From assembly GCA_040385525.1 (NCBI GenBank), contig JAZKHE010000007.1, forward strand, positions 115,683 through 179,682: a stretch of 64,000 nt of DNA, in the 5' to 3' direction. A model generated the notes under the pieces. The model was not told where the DNA came from. It made no database searches and was given only the letters and a program-made list of their open reading frames with translations. This document shows positions 25,601-34,218 of this stretch, one piece after another (the first letter of the stretch is position 1; each line of letters begins with the position of its first letter). This stretch comes from JAZKHE01 sp040385525. Its GTDB lineage: Bacteria > Bacteroidota > Bacteroidia > UBA4408. The translations under genes and the position numbers were made by a program.

Positions 25601-26254
25601 TTATTTTCTAATCAAAAGAGAATGATTAATCCAACTTTTTTTATGTAATGCACTATTATTTAACAAAGTACAAACTAAAAAACTAACTACTACGCCAATT
25701 ACAGAACCCAACAAAACATCAATTAAAAAATGTTGAAGCAAATAAATACGAGATGCTGCCGCTACTACACCTATTAAACAAAAAAATAATCCTACAATAT
25801 TTGTTTTAGCAAAATATGATAAACAAAAAGCCAATGCAAAAGCAGATGTTGCATGCCCTGATGGAAAACTGCGCGATGTATGTATTGTTACAGCTGTAAC
25901 TTGATGCAACAAATTAAAATCGGGTAAAAATAATTTTGGGCGTGGGGCATTAAAAATACTTTTTAGCGCTTGCGTAATTATTGCTGACGATAAAAATGAA
26001 AGTGCTAACCAAATGGCTTTTTTATAACTGAAAAATAGAAATAAAATTACCATAAAAACACAAAACAGTCCATCGCCAATAAAAGTAGCTAAATAAAAAA
26101 AAGTGTCTAAAAATGGGGTGTGCAATCCGTTAAGTAAAATATTTTCTTCGCCTTTGGGATACAAAAAAGTAAATACTAAACCTGCACATAAAAAAAGTAG
26201 CCAAGTTGTTGTAAAAACAAAAGTATGCTTTGGAAAATACTTCAAAATAGCCAA
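25601..26254 (-). CDS. PAP2-family membrane phosphatase
   Basis: This 217-residue integral membrane phosphatase acts on lipid phosphates such as undecaprenyl pyrophosphate, phosphatidic acid or lipid A. The three PAP2 motifs are visible: KSIFNAPRP (KxxxxxxRP), SRSFPSGHATSA (PSGH) and SRIYLLQHFLIDVLLG (SRxxxxxHxxxD). About six hydrophobic segments are seen. It lies one base from the glycosyltransferase and two bases from the GT2 gene, so the three are cotranscribed. In this setting, recycling of polyprenyl pyrophosphate is a reasonable guess. Confidence 0.92.
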   Translation of the reverse strand: MAILKYFPKHTFVFTTTWLLFLCAGLVFTFLYPKGEENILLNGLHTPFLDTFFYLATFIGDGLFCVFMVILFLFFSYKKAIWLALSFLSSAIITQALKSIFNAPRPKLFLPDFNLLHQVTAVTIHTSRSFPSGHATSAFALAFCLSYFAKTNIVGLFFCLIGVVAAASRIYLLQHFLIDVLLGSVIGVVVSFLVCTLLNNSALHKKSWINHSLLIRK

Positions 26255-26255
26255 G

Positions 26256-27002
26256 TTATTTATTGGTAAGCACTTTCCAGTTGTATACGCCTAATTTTGT
26301 GAAGAAATAAAGCAAAGAAACTTTTAAAACACCTAAACCATATTTTACGCTTCTGCTAAAATTAATAGACGAAGCTTCTTTAAAATATTTAGTAGGGCAA
26401 GTTACTTCTGCAATTTGAAAATCGTTATAAAAAATCTGTGCAATCATTTCGTTATCAAAAACAAAATCGTCAGAATTATGTGTAAAATCTAATTTACGCA
26501 AAACTTCTCCAGAAAAAGAGCGGTAACCTGTGTGGTATTCCGATAGTTTTTGATTCATTAAAATATTCTGCGTAAGCGTTAAAAAACGGTTAGCTATAAA
26601 TTTATACATTGGCATACCGCCTTTTAAAGCGCCTTTTCCTAAAATTCGAGAACCAAATACTACTGGATATAATTCGTTACCAATTATGGAAACCATTGCT
26701 GTTATTAGCATTGGCGTATATTGATAATCGGGATGTAGCATTACAACAATATCTGCATTAAGCTCCATTGCTTTTTTGTAACACGATTTTTGGTTTCCGC
26801 CGTAACCCGTGTTATTGGTGTGCTGTACGATATGATGAACACCAATTTTTTTTGCTACTTCAATAGTATTATCCTTACTGCAATCGTCAACTAAAACAAC
26901 TTCATCAACAATATCAAATGGAATTTCGCCGTATGTTTTTTCGAGGGTTAATGCTGCGTTATAAGCAGGCAACACTACTACAACTTTCTTATTTTTGTAC
27001 AT
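26256..27002 (-). CDS. GT2 glycosyltransferase, polyprenyl-phosphate sugar synthase-like
   Basis: This is a 248-residue family 2 glycosyltransferase of the DPM1/ArnC type, using a nucleotide sugar as donor and a polyprenyl phosphate as likely acceptor. The N-terminal VVVVLPAYNAALTLEKTYGE and VDDCSKDNTIEVAKK form the nucleotide-sugar fold. The HPDYQYTPML stretch holds the metal-binding acidic residue, and YHTGYRSFSGEVL gives the catalytic region. There is no obvious C-terminal transmembrane domain, only a hydrophobic patch. It is the first gene of the run leading to PAP2, the ArnT-like transferase and DUF4442, and is divergent from the DtxR-type gene. Confidence 0.92.
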   Translation of the reverse strand: MYKNKKVVVVLPAYNAALTLEKTYGEIPFDIVDEVVLVDDCSKDNTIEVAKKIGVHHIVQHTNNTGYGGNQKSCYKKAMELNADIVVMLHPDYQYTPMLITAMVSIIGNELYPVVFGSRILGKGALKGGMPMYKFIANRFLTLTQNILMNQKLSEYHTGYRSFSGEVLRKLDFTHNSDDFVFDNEMIAQIFYNDFQIAEVTCPTKYFKEASSINFSRSVKYGLGVLKVSLLYFFTKLGVYNWKVLTNK

Positions 27003-27079
27003 ATTTTTAACTAAACCTCAAATATAATCATAATATAGCTTTTTACAAAAAACAGCCAAATTCACCAATTAACAACATA

Positions 27080-27113
27080 TTTTAGGAGGAAAGCCTTTAA
27101 AATTATATTTTTG
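27080..27113 (+). promoter_or_regulatory. Candidate promoter and operator of the DtxR-type regulator
   Basis: TATTTTTG at 27106-27113 fits the TAnnTTTG -7 box. Just upstream, 27080-27102 holds an imperfect dyad with TTTTA at one end and TAAAA at the other, enclosing AGGAGG and AAAGCC. This resembles metal-regulator sites loosely. The AGGAGG is about 30 bases from the ATG, too far to be its ribosome-binding site. Confidence 0.3.
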
Positions 27114-27118
27114 TGTTG

Positions 27119-27772
27119 ATGAACTCTTTTACTGAAGAAAACTACTTAAAAGCAATTTATAAGTTAAACGAATTAAACACTGATTCGGTTAGCACGAATG
27201 CTATTGCAGAAAAGCTAAATACAAAAGCGGCTTCGGTAACTGATATGTTAAAAAAATTAGCCGAAAAAAAACTCATTAATTATCAAAAATACCAAGGAGT
27301 AAGTTTAACAGCCGCTGGCAATAAAGTGGCTATTAAAGTAATTCGTAAACACCGTTTGTGGGAATTTTTTTTGGTAAACACACTAAAGTTTAAGTGGGAC
27401 GAAGTGCATGATATGGCCGAAGAGTTAGAACATATCAACTCCGAAGAATTGGTTTTGCGTTTGGATAATTTTTTAGGAAACCCGAAATTTGATCCTCATG
27501 GAGATCCGATTCCTGATGCGAATGGAAAATTTAGCACACAAAAAAACAAACTTTTAGCCAACACACTAGCTAATGAAAGTGTAACTATGACAGGCGTGGT
27601 AGACCATAGCGCACAATTTTTGCAATATTTAGATAAAACAGGAATTAGTTTAGGCGATAAAATAAAAATACAAGAAGTTAACGATTACGATAAATCGCTA
27701 CAAATAAGCATTAACAACAAAAAAATTTATTTGAGTAACGAAGTCGCTAAAAATATTTTAGTTGCTTCGTAA
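27119..27772 (+). CDS. DtxR/MntR-family metal-dependent transcriptional regulator
   Basis: This is a 217-residue metal-sensing repressor of manganese or iron homeostasis. The winged helix lies at about 1-75: FTEENYLKAIYKLNELNTDS, AIAEKLNTKAASVTDMLKKL and INYQKYQGVSLTAAG. The dimerisation and metal domain has HRLWEFFLVNTLKFKWDEVH, EELEHINSEELV and DPHGDPIPDANG, with the His/Glu/Asp/Met ligands expected for the family. The C-terminal SH3-like FeoA domain is GVVDHSAQFLQYLDKTGISL. ATG 27119 is preferred; the frame also opens at GTG 27113. No Mn or Fe transporter is adjacent, so its targets are elsewhere. Confidence 0.94.
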   Translation: MNSFTEENYLKAIYKLNELNTDSVSTNAIAEKLNTKAASVTDMLKKLAEKKLINYQKYQGVSLTAAGNKVAIKVIRKHRLWEFFLVNTLKFKWDEVHDMAEELEHINSEELVLRLDNFLGNPKFDPHGDPIPDANGKFSTQKNKLLANTLANESVTMTGVVDHSAQFLQYLDKTGISLGDKIKIQEVNDYDKSLQISINNKKIYLSNEVAKNILVAS

Positions 27773-27815
27773 AGTTTGCAATTACTAATTTCGTTCGGTT
27801 AAGCTAACTCTACTT

Positions 27816-27851
27816 ACATCATCATACCGAAAAAAATCGGGATTATGATGT
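27816..27851. terminator. Imperfect hairpin between convergent genes
   Basis: Arms of about 15 bases, ACATCATCATACCGA and TCGGGATTATGATGT, pair with three mismatches around a run of A residues. It lies between the DtxR-type gene and the phosphatase gene. There is no strong T-tract, so it is a structure with uncertain terminator function. Confidence 0.4.
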
Positions 27852-27874
27852 CTAAGCATACTAGTTGGTTCTCG

Positions 27875-30118
27875 CTATACTCGAACTCCTATTATGCAGA
27901 CATCATCAACCTGCTCCAAGCTACCTTTCCACGTTTCAAAATTTTCGTGTATAAGTTGCAATTGCTTTTCCATACTATTGTTTTGAATAGAAAGTAACAA
28001 CTTTTTTAGATTAGCTGTTTTAAACTTTTTACCTTTTTCGCCTCCAAATTGATCGGCATAACCATCTGTAAATACATAAAAAGTATCGCCAGTTTGCAAA
28101 GTAATTTCTTTGGTTACAAATGCTTTTTTGTTTTCGGTAGCACCAATGGGTTGTTTGTCTGGAGCGTATTCTAATAAGATTTGAGAATTTAGATTTGAGA
28201 TTTGAGAATCCTTTTTATCTGTCTCATATCTCATATCTCCTATCTCAGGTCTAATTATCCATAACGGATTATTCGCTCCAGCCCAAAGTAATTTATTTTG
28301 TTTTACATCATAAGCGCACAAACTAATATCCATTCCATCTTTTACTTCGCTTTCGCTTTTTTCAAAAGTTTCGAGAACCAAATCTCTTACTTTATCCAAA
28401 ATTTTTCCTGGCTCTGCAATTTCAAATTCTTTTACAGTTCTGTTTAATGCGTTACTACAAACTACACTTACCATTGCTCCCGGAACACCATGACCAGTAC
28501 AATCTGCTGCTGCAAAAAATACAATATTATTTTTTACTTCCATCCAATAAAAATCGCCAGCTACAATATCTTTTGGTTTGTAATAAATAAACGAATTTTC
28601 TAAATAACGATGTACCAGTTTTTTCGATGGTAGAATTGCTTCTTGCAAGCGTTTTGCGTAAGAAATTGAATCTAAAATTTCTTTGTTTTTAGTGCTCAAT
28701 AATTCGTTTTTTAATTCGATTGTTTCATTTTTTTCGAGCAATACTTTGTTCATTTTTTTTCTATCAACAATTACTTTTAAGAAAAAAGCGGCTACTACTA
28801 GCACAAAAATTAATCCTGAAAATATTAAGTATTTCTGTGTTTTTTCGTTTTGCAAAAGCAAATTTTTATTTTGAATTTCAACTTTATTTTGATCAAGAAC
28901 GTTTTCTAAATCGAAAATTTTAGTGAAATTATCAAGTGTTTTTTTATACTTTTCTTTTTCAATTAAAAATAAACTGTCCGATATATCGGTGTATTTTTTT
29001 AAGTATAAATATGCTTTTGTAAAATCATTATTTTCGCGATACCAATCGGATAAAACATAATAAGTTTTTTCTACATGTTCTCGTTTGTATTGCTCTTGCA
29101 GTGTTTTTGATTTGTCTAAATATTGTTTTGCTTTTTTAAAATCTTTTTTGCTGATGTAGTACTCTCCTGCCAATGTATAAATTTCATCTGCTTCGTAAGG
29201 CTTATCAAATTTAACAAGTAGTGCTTCGTAGTTTGATAAATAACTTTCAAAATCTTTCATTATTTCACTATCAATGCAAGTTATAAGCAATTGGCTCAAA
29301 AACATCATTTCCCAGCGCGTAGCATTCAACTCAGTTGCAATTAAATATGCGTTTTTGCAAAAATACAATGCGGAATCGTGCTTTTGCATGGCTGAATAAA
29401 TTGCACTTTTTTGATAAAAATTAAATGCAACTTGCTGACGGCTTGTATCCATTTGCAACAGTCTATCCTGACACTTTAATGCGTTAATAAATTGTTTTGC
29501 TGTTTTATAGATATATACTAAACCTTCTAATTTATGATTTACATCGCCATTCGATTTTTCAGCAACATCAAGTGCTTTTTTTCCAAACTCAATTCCTTTC
29601 TCGTATTTTCCTAAATCGGTATAAACCCAACCAATGTTATGATAAATACGCGCCAACATTACAGAATCAGTATCAACATATTGCAATGCTTTAAAATAAT
29701 ATTGAACAGATTGCGCATAGTCTAATTCGTAGTATACAGCATCTCCATACTGACTTAAATACGCACATTTTTGTTTTTGAGTTAAAACAGAAAAATATTT
29801 TTGTGCAACTGTATCTAACTCTTTTTTACATTTAAAATAATCTGCAATTCCCCAGTAATAAGTATTAGCGAGTGCTAAATGAGCTTGCGCAATTTTTTTA
29901 TCGTCTTTTAAAAATTTAGCAAGTGATTTGGCTTGAATAAGAATTTTTATACTACTATCTGCTAATTGATTTTTGCGTAATTGTTTTGCAGTTGCAATTA
30001 AGGATTCAAATTGTTTATTTGATTTACTATCGTTTGTTTGAGAAAACGAAAAATTACTTTGCAAAAACAAAGCAATAAAAAAATGAAGAAATATTTTGGC
30101 TCTTAGTTTCAAAATCAA
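27875..30118 (-). CDS. TPR-SpoIIE serine phosphatase, membrane anchored, with repeat insertion
   Basis: This 747-residue signalling protein begins with a signal peptide (ending FSFSQTND). TPR repeats span about 30-410 in the periplasm, one transmembrane helix (LIFSGLIFVLVVAAFFLKVI) lies near 435-455, then a coiled coil and a cytoplasmic PP2C/SpoIIE phosphatase domain. In that domain DIVAGDFYWME, ADCTGHGVPGAMVS, the DGMDISL segment and FTDGYADQFGGEKGKKF carry metal-binding aspartates, and it ends DDVCIIGVRV. Compared with the paralogue at 59654 it has about 22-25 extra residues near 622-649. These are encoded by a direct-repeat hairpin and leave the frame intact. The phosphatase partner, probably an anti-sigma-factor antagonist, is not in the window. 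Confidence 0.92.
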   Translation of the reverse strand: MILKLRAKIFLHFFIALFLQSNFSFSQTNDSKSNKQFESLIATAKQLRKNQLADSSIKILIQAKSLAKFLKDDKKIAQAHLALANTYYWGIADYFKCKKELDTVAQKYFSVLTQKQKCAYLSQYGDAVYYELDYAQSVQYYFKALQYVDTDSVMLARIYHNIGWVYTDLGKYEKGIEFGKKALDVAEKSNGDVNHKLEGLVYIYKTAKQFINALKCQDRLLQMDTSRQQVAFNFYQKSAIYSAMQKHDSALYFCKNAYLIATELNATRWEMMFLSQLLITCIDSEIMKDFESYLSNYEALLVKFDKPYEADEIYTLAGEYYISKKDFKKAKQYLDKSKTLQEQYKREHVEKTYYVLSDWYRENNDFTKAYLYLKKYTDISDSLFLIEKEKYKKTLDNFTKIFDLENVLDQNKVEIQNKNLLLQNEKTQKYLIFSGLIFVLVVAAFFLKVIVDRKKMNKVLLEKNETIELKNELLSTKNKEILDSISYAKRLQEAILPSKKLVHRYLENSFIYYKPKDIVAGDFYWMEVKNNIVFFAAADCTGHGVPGAMVSVVCSNALNRTVKEFEIAEPGKILDKVRDLVLETFEKSESEVKDGMDISLCAYDVKQNKLLWAGANNPLWIIRPEIGDMRYETDKKDSQISNLNSQILLEYAPDKQPIGATENKKAFVTKEITLQTGDTFYVFTDGYADQFGGEKGKKFKTANLKKLLLSIQNNSMEKQLQLIHENFETWKGSLEQVDDVCIIGVRV
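28175..28251. repeat. Direct-repeat hairpin inside the SpoIIE phosphatase coding sequence
   Basis: On the plus strand, AGATTTGAGAATTTAGATTT with GAGATTTGAGA at 28178-28207 faces TCTCATATCTCATATCTCCT with ATCTCA at 28222-28247. The two arms are complementary and each is made of short direct repeats, the same design as the intergenic elements at 2531 and 19767. It encodes EIGDMRYETDKK then DSQISNLNSQILLE in the protein. Confidence 0.7.
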
Positions 30119-30218
30119 ATTTGAAGCAATATAGCGAAATATCTTAATTTGTTTGTATTACAAATTAAATTGTTTAGTGCTACACAATTAAAAACCTGAA
30201 ATTGAGCTATTTACAAGA

Positions 30219-32114
30219 CTATTCCATTTTTTCGCTCAGCTCTAACCAACGCATTGTTTTTTTATCTAAATCAGAAATTAAAGTAGCAATTTGTTCCGAA
30301 ATTTTTGTCATTTCAGCATGGTCGCTTGTTGCTGTGTTTAGTTTATTTTCGAGCTCCGATTTTTTGGCTTCAGTTGTAGCAATTTCTTTTTCTAAGGTTT
30401 CGTACTCTAATTTTTCTTTATAAGAAATTTTTGGTTTTACTTTAGTTTCTACTTCTACAGTTTTAACTGGAGCAGCTACTTGCTGAACTTTTGATGCTTG
30501 CTCCAACTGTTTTTCTTTTAGCATTTTTTCTAAACGGTAATCGGTGTAATTACCTGTAAAGCCATCTATAACTCCACTTCCTTCAAAAATAAACAAGTGA
30601 TCAACAAGTCTATCCATAAAATATCTATCGTGGGTTACAATAATAACGCAGCCTTTGTAGTTCTCTAAAAAGTCTTCTAATACAGCTAAACTATCTAAAT
30701 CTAAATCGTTGGTAGGCTCATCTAAAATTAAAAAATTCGGGTTTTTCATTAAAACTGTAAGCAAATGCAAACGTCTTTTTTCGCCTCCGCTTAATTTAGA
30801 AACAAAAGTATATTGCAACTCTGGCGGAAACAAAAACTGCGTTAGCAACATAGATGCGCTTAAGCTAGAACCATCAGCCAAAGGAATAAATTCAGCAATA
30901 TCTTTTACAACTTCTATTACTCGTTTGTCTTCTTTTATGTTTAATCCTTTTTGATCGAAATAACCAAAAACAATGGTTTCGCCAGGACTAATTTTACCTG
31001 CATCAGCTTTTTCTAAACCTAAAATAATATTTAAAAAAGTAGATTTCCCAACTCCATTTTTTCCTACAATACCAATTCTATCTCCTTTTTTAAAAACATA
31101 ATCAAACTGATTAATTATTTTTAAATCGCCAAACTGTTTTTTTACACCTTCTAATTCTAAAATTTTGCCGCCTACTCTACTCATTTTTACATTGAGTTGT
31201 AGTTCTTTTTCAATTTTCCGTCCAGCAATTTTTTCTGTCAAATCATCAAATGCATCTAAACGCGATTTAGACTTTGTACCGCGCGCTTTTGGCTGTTTAC
31301 GCACCCATTCTAACTCCTTACGAAAAGTATTTCGAGCTTTTGTAATTTCTTGATCTGCATTAAATTCGCGCTCTGCTTTTTTCTCTAAAAAATAAGCGTA
31401 ATTTCCGTTGTAATGATAAAGTGTTTTGTTATCTAACTCAATTATTTCGTTACAAACATTATCTAAAAAATATCTATCGTGCGTAACCATTAACACACTC
31501 ATATTGTTGCGCTCCAAATAACTTTCTAACCACTCAATCATATCCACATCTAAATGATTGGTTGGCTCATCCATCAACACAAACTCAGGTTCTTCAATTA
31601 ATATACGCGCAAGTGCTAGTCGTTTTTTCTGACCACCACTCATGCTATCAACTGTCTTATCCAAATCGGGAATATTTAACTGACTTAAAATCTGTTTTAC
31701 TTTTGTTTCATAATCCCAAGCTTGCAAAGTATCCATTTTAATCATTGCATTTTGCAACAATTCTTGGTTAGCATCGTTTGGGTCGTGCGTAACTAAATCA
31801 ACCGCTTTTTCGTATTGTTTAACAGCATCTAAAACCACGTTATCGCCTGCAAACAAAGCATCGCTAACAGTAATTCCAGATGTAAAAAATGGTTCTTGCT
31901 CTAAAAACGAAACACGAATATCTTTTCTAAAAGTAACTTTGCCCGAATCGGCTATATTTTTACCAGTAAGTATTTGCAATAGCGTTGATTTTCCAGAACC
32001 ATTTTTTGCTACTAGAGCTACTTTTTGTCCTTGGCTAATTCCGAAAGAAATATTTTGAAATAAAACCCTCTCTCCGTAGGATTTTGTAAGTTGTTCAACT
32101 GATAATAAATTCAT
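30219..32114 (-). CDS. ABC-F family ATPase, Uup-like
   Basis: This is a 631-residue soluble protein with two ABC ATPase domains and no membrane part, a member of the ABC-F group that acts on the ribosome. Domain 1 has Walker A AKNGSGKST and signature MSGGQKKRLALARILIEEP, with Walker B DEPTNHLD. Domain 2 has GKNGVGKST, LSGGEKRRLHLL and DEPTNDLDLD. The linker is charged, and the C-terminal coiled coil (about 560-631, KEKLEYETLEKEIATTEAKK) resembles Uup, which helps resolve recombination intermediates or stalled ribosomes. It stands alone on the minus strand and is divergent from the metallophosphoesterase. Confidence 0.95.
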   Translation of the reverse strand: MNLLSVEQLTKSYGERVLFQNISFGISQGQKVALVAKNGSGKSTLLQILTGKNIADSGKVTFRKDIRVSFLEQEPFFTSGITVSDALFAGDNVVLDAVKQYEKAVDLVTHDPNDANQELLQNAMIKMDTLQAWDYETKVKQILSQLNIPDLDKTVDSMSGGQKKRLALARILIEEPEFVLMDEPTNHLDVDMIEWLESYLERNNMSVLMVTHDRYFLDNVCNEIIELDNKTLYHYNGNYAYFLEKKAEREFNADQEITKARNTFRKELEWVRKQPKARGTKSKSRLDAFDDLTEKIAGRKIEKELQLNVKMSRVGGKILELEGVKKQFGDLKIINQFDYVFKKGDRIGIVGKNGVGKSTFLNIILGLEKADAGKISPGETIVFGYFDQKGLNIKEDKRVIEVVKDIAEFIPLADGSSLSASMLLTQFLFPPELQYTFVSKLSGGEKRRLHLLTVLMKNPNFLILDEPTNDLDLDSLAVLEDFLENYKGCVIIVTHDRYFMDRLVDHLFIFEGSGVIDGFTGNYTDYRLEKMLKEKQLEQASKVQQVAAPVKTVEVETKVKPKISYKEKLEYETLEKEIATTEAKKSELENKLNTATSDHAEMTKISEQIATLISDLDKKTMRWLELSEKME

Positions 32115-32234
32115 GGCGCAAAGGTAACAGCTATATTGTAATTATTAAACTTTGAGAAAAAAAACTATGCTTTACCTGCAGAATTAACTTTTATTTTGAA
32201 AACAATTCTGCACTTTTGCGGTTTATTACTGATT

Positions 32235-33473
32235 ATGAACTATAGATTTTTAATTATCCTTTTAATTGCAATAGCAATAGATATCTACTTTTATCAAGCC
32301 ATTGCAACCGTTATAAAAAACATAAGCCCTAGCAAACGAAACTTTATTTTTTACACCTATTGGAGTTTTACCGCACTAGGAACAGGTTTAATATTATTTG
32401 GTTTTATTGTGCCCTTTGCCGATTGGCCAAAGTTTATGCGCATATATGTAACGGCTTTCTTTTTTATTTTATTGATTGCAAAATTAATTGGAAGTCTATT
32501 TTTATTGGTTGACGATGTGCAACGCTTAATACGCGGAATTGCTCGTTTGTTTAGTGCAAACACTTCCGTAAGCGAAGCTTTTAGAGTTTCGCGCTTACAG
32601 TTTTTAAGTAGTACAGCCATTGTTGTTGCAGCTATTCCGTTTTTTAGTATGATTTACGGAATGATAAAAGGTGGTTTTGATATTAGAATTAGAAAAGTAG
32701 TTGTGAAAATTAAAAATTTGCCTGATAGTTTTGTTGGATTTAAAATGGCGCAAGTATCCGACATACACTGTGGAAGCTTTACCAACAGTGAGCATTTTGA
32801 AAATGCAGCTAAATTAATTGACAATGAAAAACCAGATATTTTATTTTTTACTGGCGATTTAGTAAACGATAAAGCCATAGAAACCGAAGGTTTTATTGAA
32901 ACCTTTAAAAAATTTAAAGCGCCAATGGGGGTGTATTCTGTTTTAGGAAACCACGATTACGGCGATTATGCTCAATGGGAAAGCGCAGAAATAAAACAAC
33001 AAAACTTGCAAAATTTAAAGGAAGTACACGCAAAAGCAGGTTGGAAATTATTGTTGAACGAACACGTTGAGTTAACAAAAAACAACGAATCGATTGCTTT
33101 GCTTGGTGTTGAAAACTGGGGCGCACGAGGCTTTACAAAATATGGCGATTTAAAAAAGGCATATGCAGGTTCTGAAAAATACGCAACAAAAATTTTATTA
33201 TCGCACGATCCATCGCATTGGGATGCACAAGTAAGATTGCAATACCCAGATATTGACCTAACACTTAGCGGACATACGCATGGGATGCAATTTGGAATTG
33301 AAGTAGCTGGAATTAAATGGAGTCCTGTAAAATACATTTACAAACAATGGGCTGGTTTGTATAGCGAAAACAACCAACATATATATGTAAACCGCGGATT
33401 AGGATTTATTGGTTACCCTGGTAGAGTAGGTATTTGGCCAGAAATAACAATTATAGAATTGCAACAGGCTTAG
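32235..33473 (+). CDS. Membrane-anchored metallophosphoesterase, YkuE/YaeI-like
   Basis: This 412-residue protein starts at 32235 (MNYRFLIILL); the frame also runs up to a TTG at 32196 without family resemblance. Four to five N-terminal hydrophobic segments precede a calcineurin-like phosphoesterase domain from about residue 165. The metal-binding motifs are VSDIHCGSFTN, FTGDLVNDK, LGNHDYGDY, LLSHDPSHWD and LSGHTHGMQF, in canonical order. It probably hydrolyses a phospholipid or phosphodiester at the membrane. It is related to UDP-diacylglucosamine hydrolase-like and YkuE proteins, but the substrate is not known. A bidirectional terminator follows at 33491. Confidence 0.93.
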   Translation: MNYRFLIILLIAIAIDIYFYQAIATVIKNISPSKRNFIFYTYWSFTALGTGLILFGFIVPFADWPKFMRIYVTAFFFILLIAKLIGSLFLLVDDVQRLIRGIARLFSANTSVSEAFRVSRLQFLSSTAIVVAAIPFFSMIYGMIKGGFDIRIRKVVVKIKNLPDSFVGFKMAQVSDIHCGSFTNSEHFENAAKLIDNEKPDILFFTGDLVNDKAIETEGFIETFKKFKAPMGVYSVLGNHDYGDYAQWESAEIKQQNLQNLKEVHAKAGWKLLLNEHVELTKNNESIALLGVENWGARGFTKYGDLKKAYAGSEKYATKILLSHDPSHWDAQVRLQYPDIDLTLSGHTHGMQFGIEVAGIKWSPVKYIYKQWAGLYSENNQHIYVNRGLGFIGYPGRVGIWPEITIIELQQA

Positions 33474-33490
33474 ATTAAGATTTCAAAACA

Positions 33491-33517
33491 AAAAAAGCGG
33501 TTATAAAACCGCTTTTT
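33491..33517. terminator. Bidirectional terminator
   Basis: AAAAGCGGTT and AACCGCTTTT pair around ATAA, with an A-tract on the left and T residues on the right. It lies between the metallophosphoesterase and the convergent small gene at 33543. Confidence 0.92.
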
Positions 33518-33542
33518 AAAATTAATCTACAATTGTTTTTTT

Positions 33543-33785
33543 TTAACTTATTGATGTTCTTACTTTTTGAGAAAAATTACGCATAGAAGTTCTAAAATCG
33601 TTTCCGTTTTTTTCCATGTCTTTTTTAATCCAAATAGCAGCCATAACGTGTGTTAACTTTTCGCCTTCGTCATCACCATTTACTATAAAAGTTGGCTGTT
33701 GTTCTTCTAACAAAGCTAGCTCTGCATTTTCTAAATCAGCTAAATTAATTTCTTCAACCAATCTCTTTATTTCGGGTAGTTTCAT
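33543..33785 (-). CDS. Small conserved Bacteroidota protein, DUF6952-like
   Basis: This 80-residue acidic protein begins MKLPEIKRLVEEINLADLEN, continues EEQQPTFIVNGDDEGEKLTH and VMAAIWIKKDMEKNGNDF, and ends TSMRNFSQKVRTSIS. I believe it is the small family (DUF6952) found next to thioredoxin genes in Bacteroidota; the name is from memory and not certain. There is no signal peptide and no metal motif. It starts one base after the thioredoxin gene's end, so the two are cotranscribed and probably act together. Function is unknown. Confidence 0.82.
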   Translation of the reverse strand: MKLPEIKRLVEEINLADLENAELALLEEQQPTFIVNGDDEGEKLTHVMAAIWIKKDMEKNGNDFRTSMRNFSQKVRTSIS

Positions 33786-33786
33786 A

Positions 33787-34113
33787 TTAAATGGCGTGCG
33801 CTAATAATTTATCAAGCATTGCTGTAACGGCTTCTTCTTTTGATGTTGCAGAACCTTCAAGCAATTTACCATCTTTAAAAATAGCAAAATATGGTAAATT
33901 ATCTACCTGCGCTTCTTTACGTGCTTGCTCATTTTCCTCGGCATTCACATCTAAAAAAGCTACGTTGTTATATTTCTCGTCGTTAGAAATACGTTTAAAT
34001 TTTGGTGAAAATAACTTGCAATTACCGCACCAATCAGCATAATATTTAACTATTACATTTTTGTTTTCGTTTAGCTTAGCGCTAAAATCTTTATCTGTAG
34101 TTTCGTGTATCAT
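33787..34113 (-). CDS. Thioredoxin-family protein with WCGNC active site
   Basis: This is a 108-residue cytoplasmic thioredoxin-fold protein. The active site is YYADWCGNCKLFSPKFKRIS at about 25-44, with Asn in place of the usual Pro of WCGPC, which normally shifts the redox potential. The cis-proline loop is present as VDNLPYFAIFKDGKLL. Length is standard. It is cotranscribed with the 80-residue gene at 33543. Upstream on the minus strand, TACTTTTG at 34187-34194 matches the -7 box consensus, but no -33 element is clear. It could serve the Bcp peroxidase or another reductase pathway. Confidence 0.92.
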   Translation of the reverse strand: MIHETTDKDFSAKLNENKNVIVKYYADWCGNCKLFSPKFKRISNDEKYNNVAFLDVNAEENEQARKEAQVDNLPYFAIFKDGKLLEGSATSKEEAVTAMLDKLLAHAI

Positions 34114-34218
34114 AATTTTAAGTTAGATTAATTAAACAACTATTTAATTGCTTTGTTCTGCAAATTTCTTAAAAAGAAAACTACGACAAAAGTATTTAAA
34201 ACTAAAAAATGTTAATAG

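Noticed and set aside
27085..27090. AGGAGG as a ribosome-binding site of the DtxR-type gene
   Set aside because: It is about 30 bases upstream of the ATG, too far; it may belong to an operator instead.
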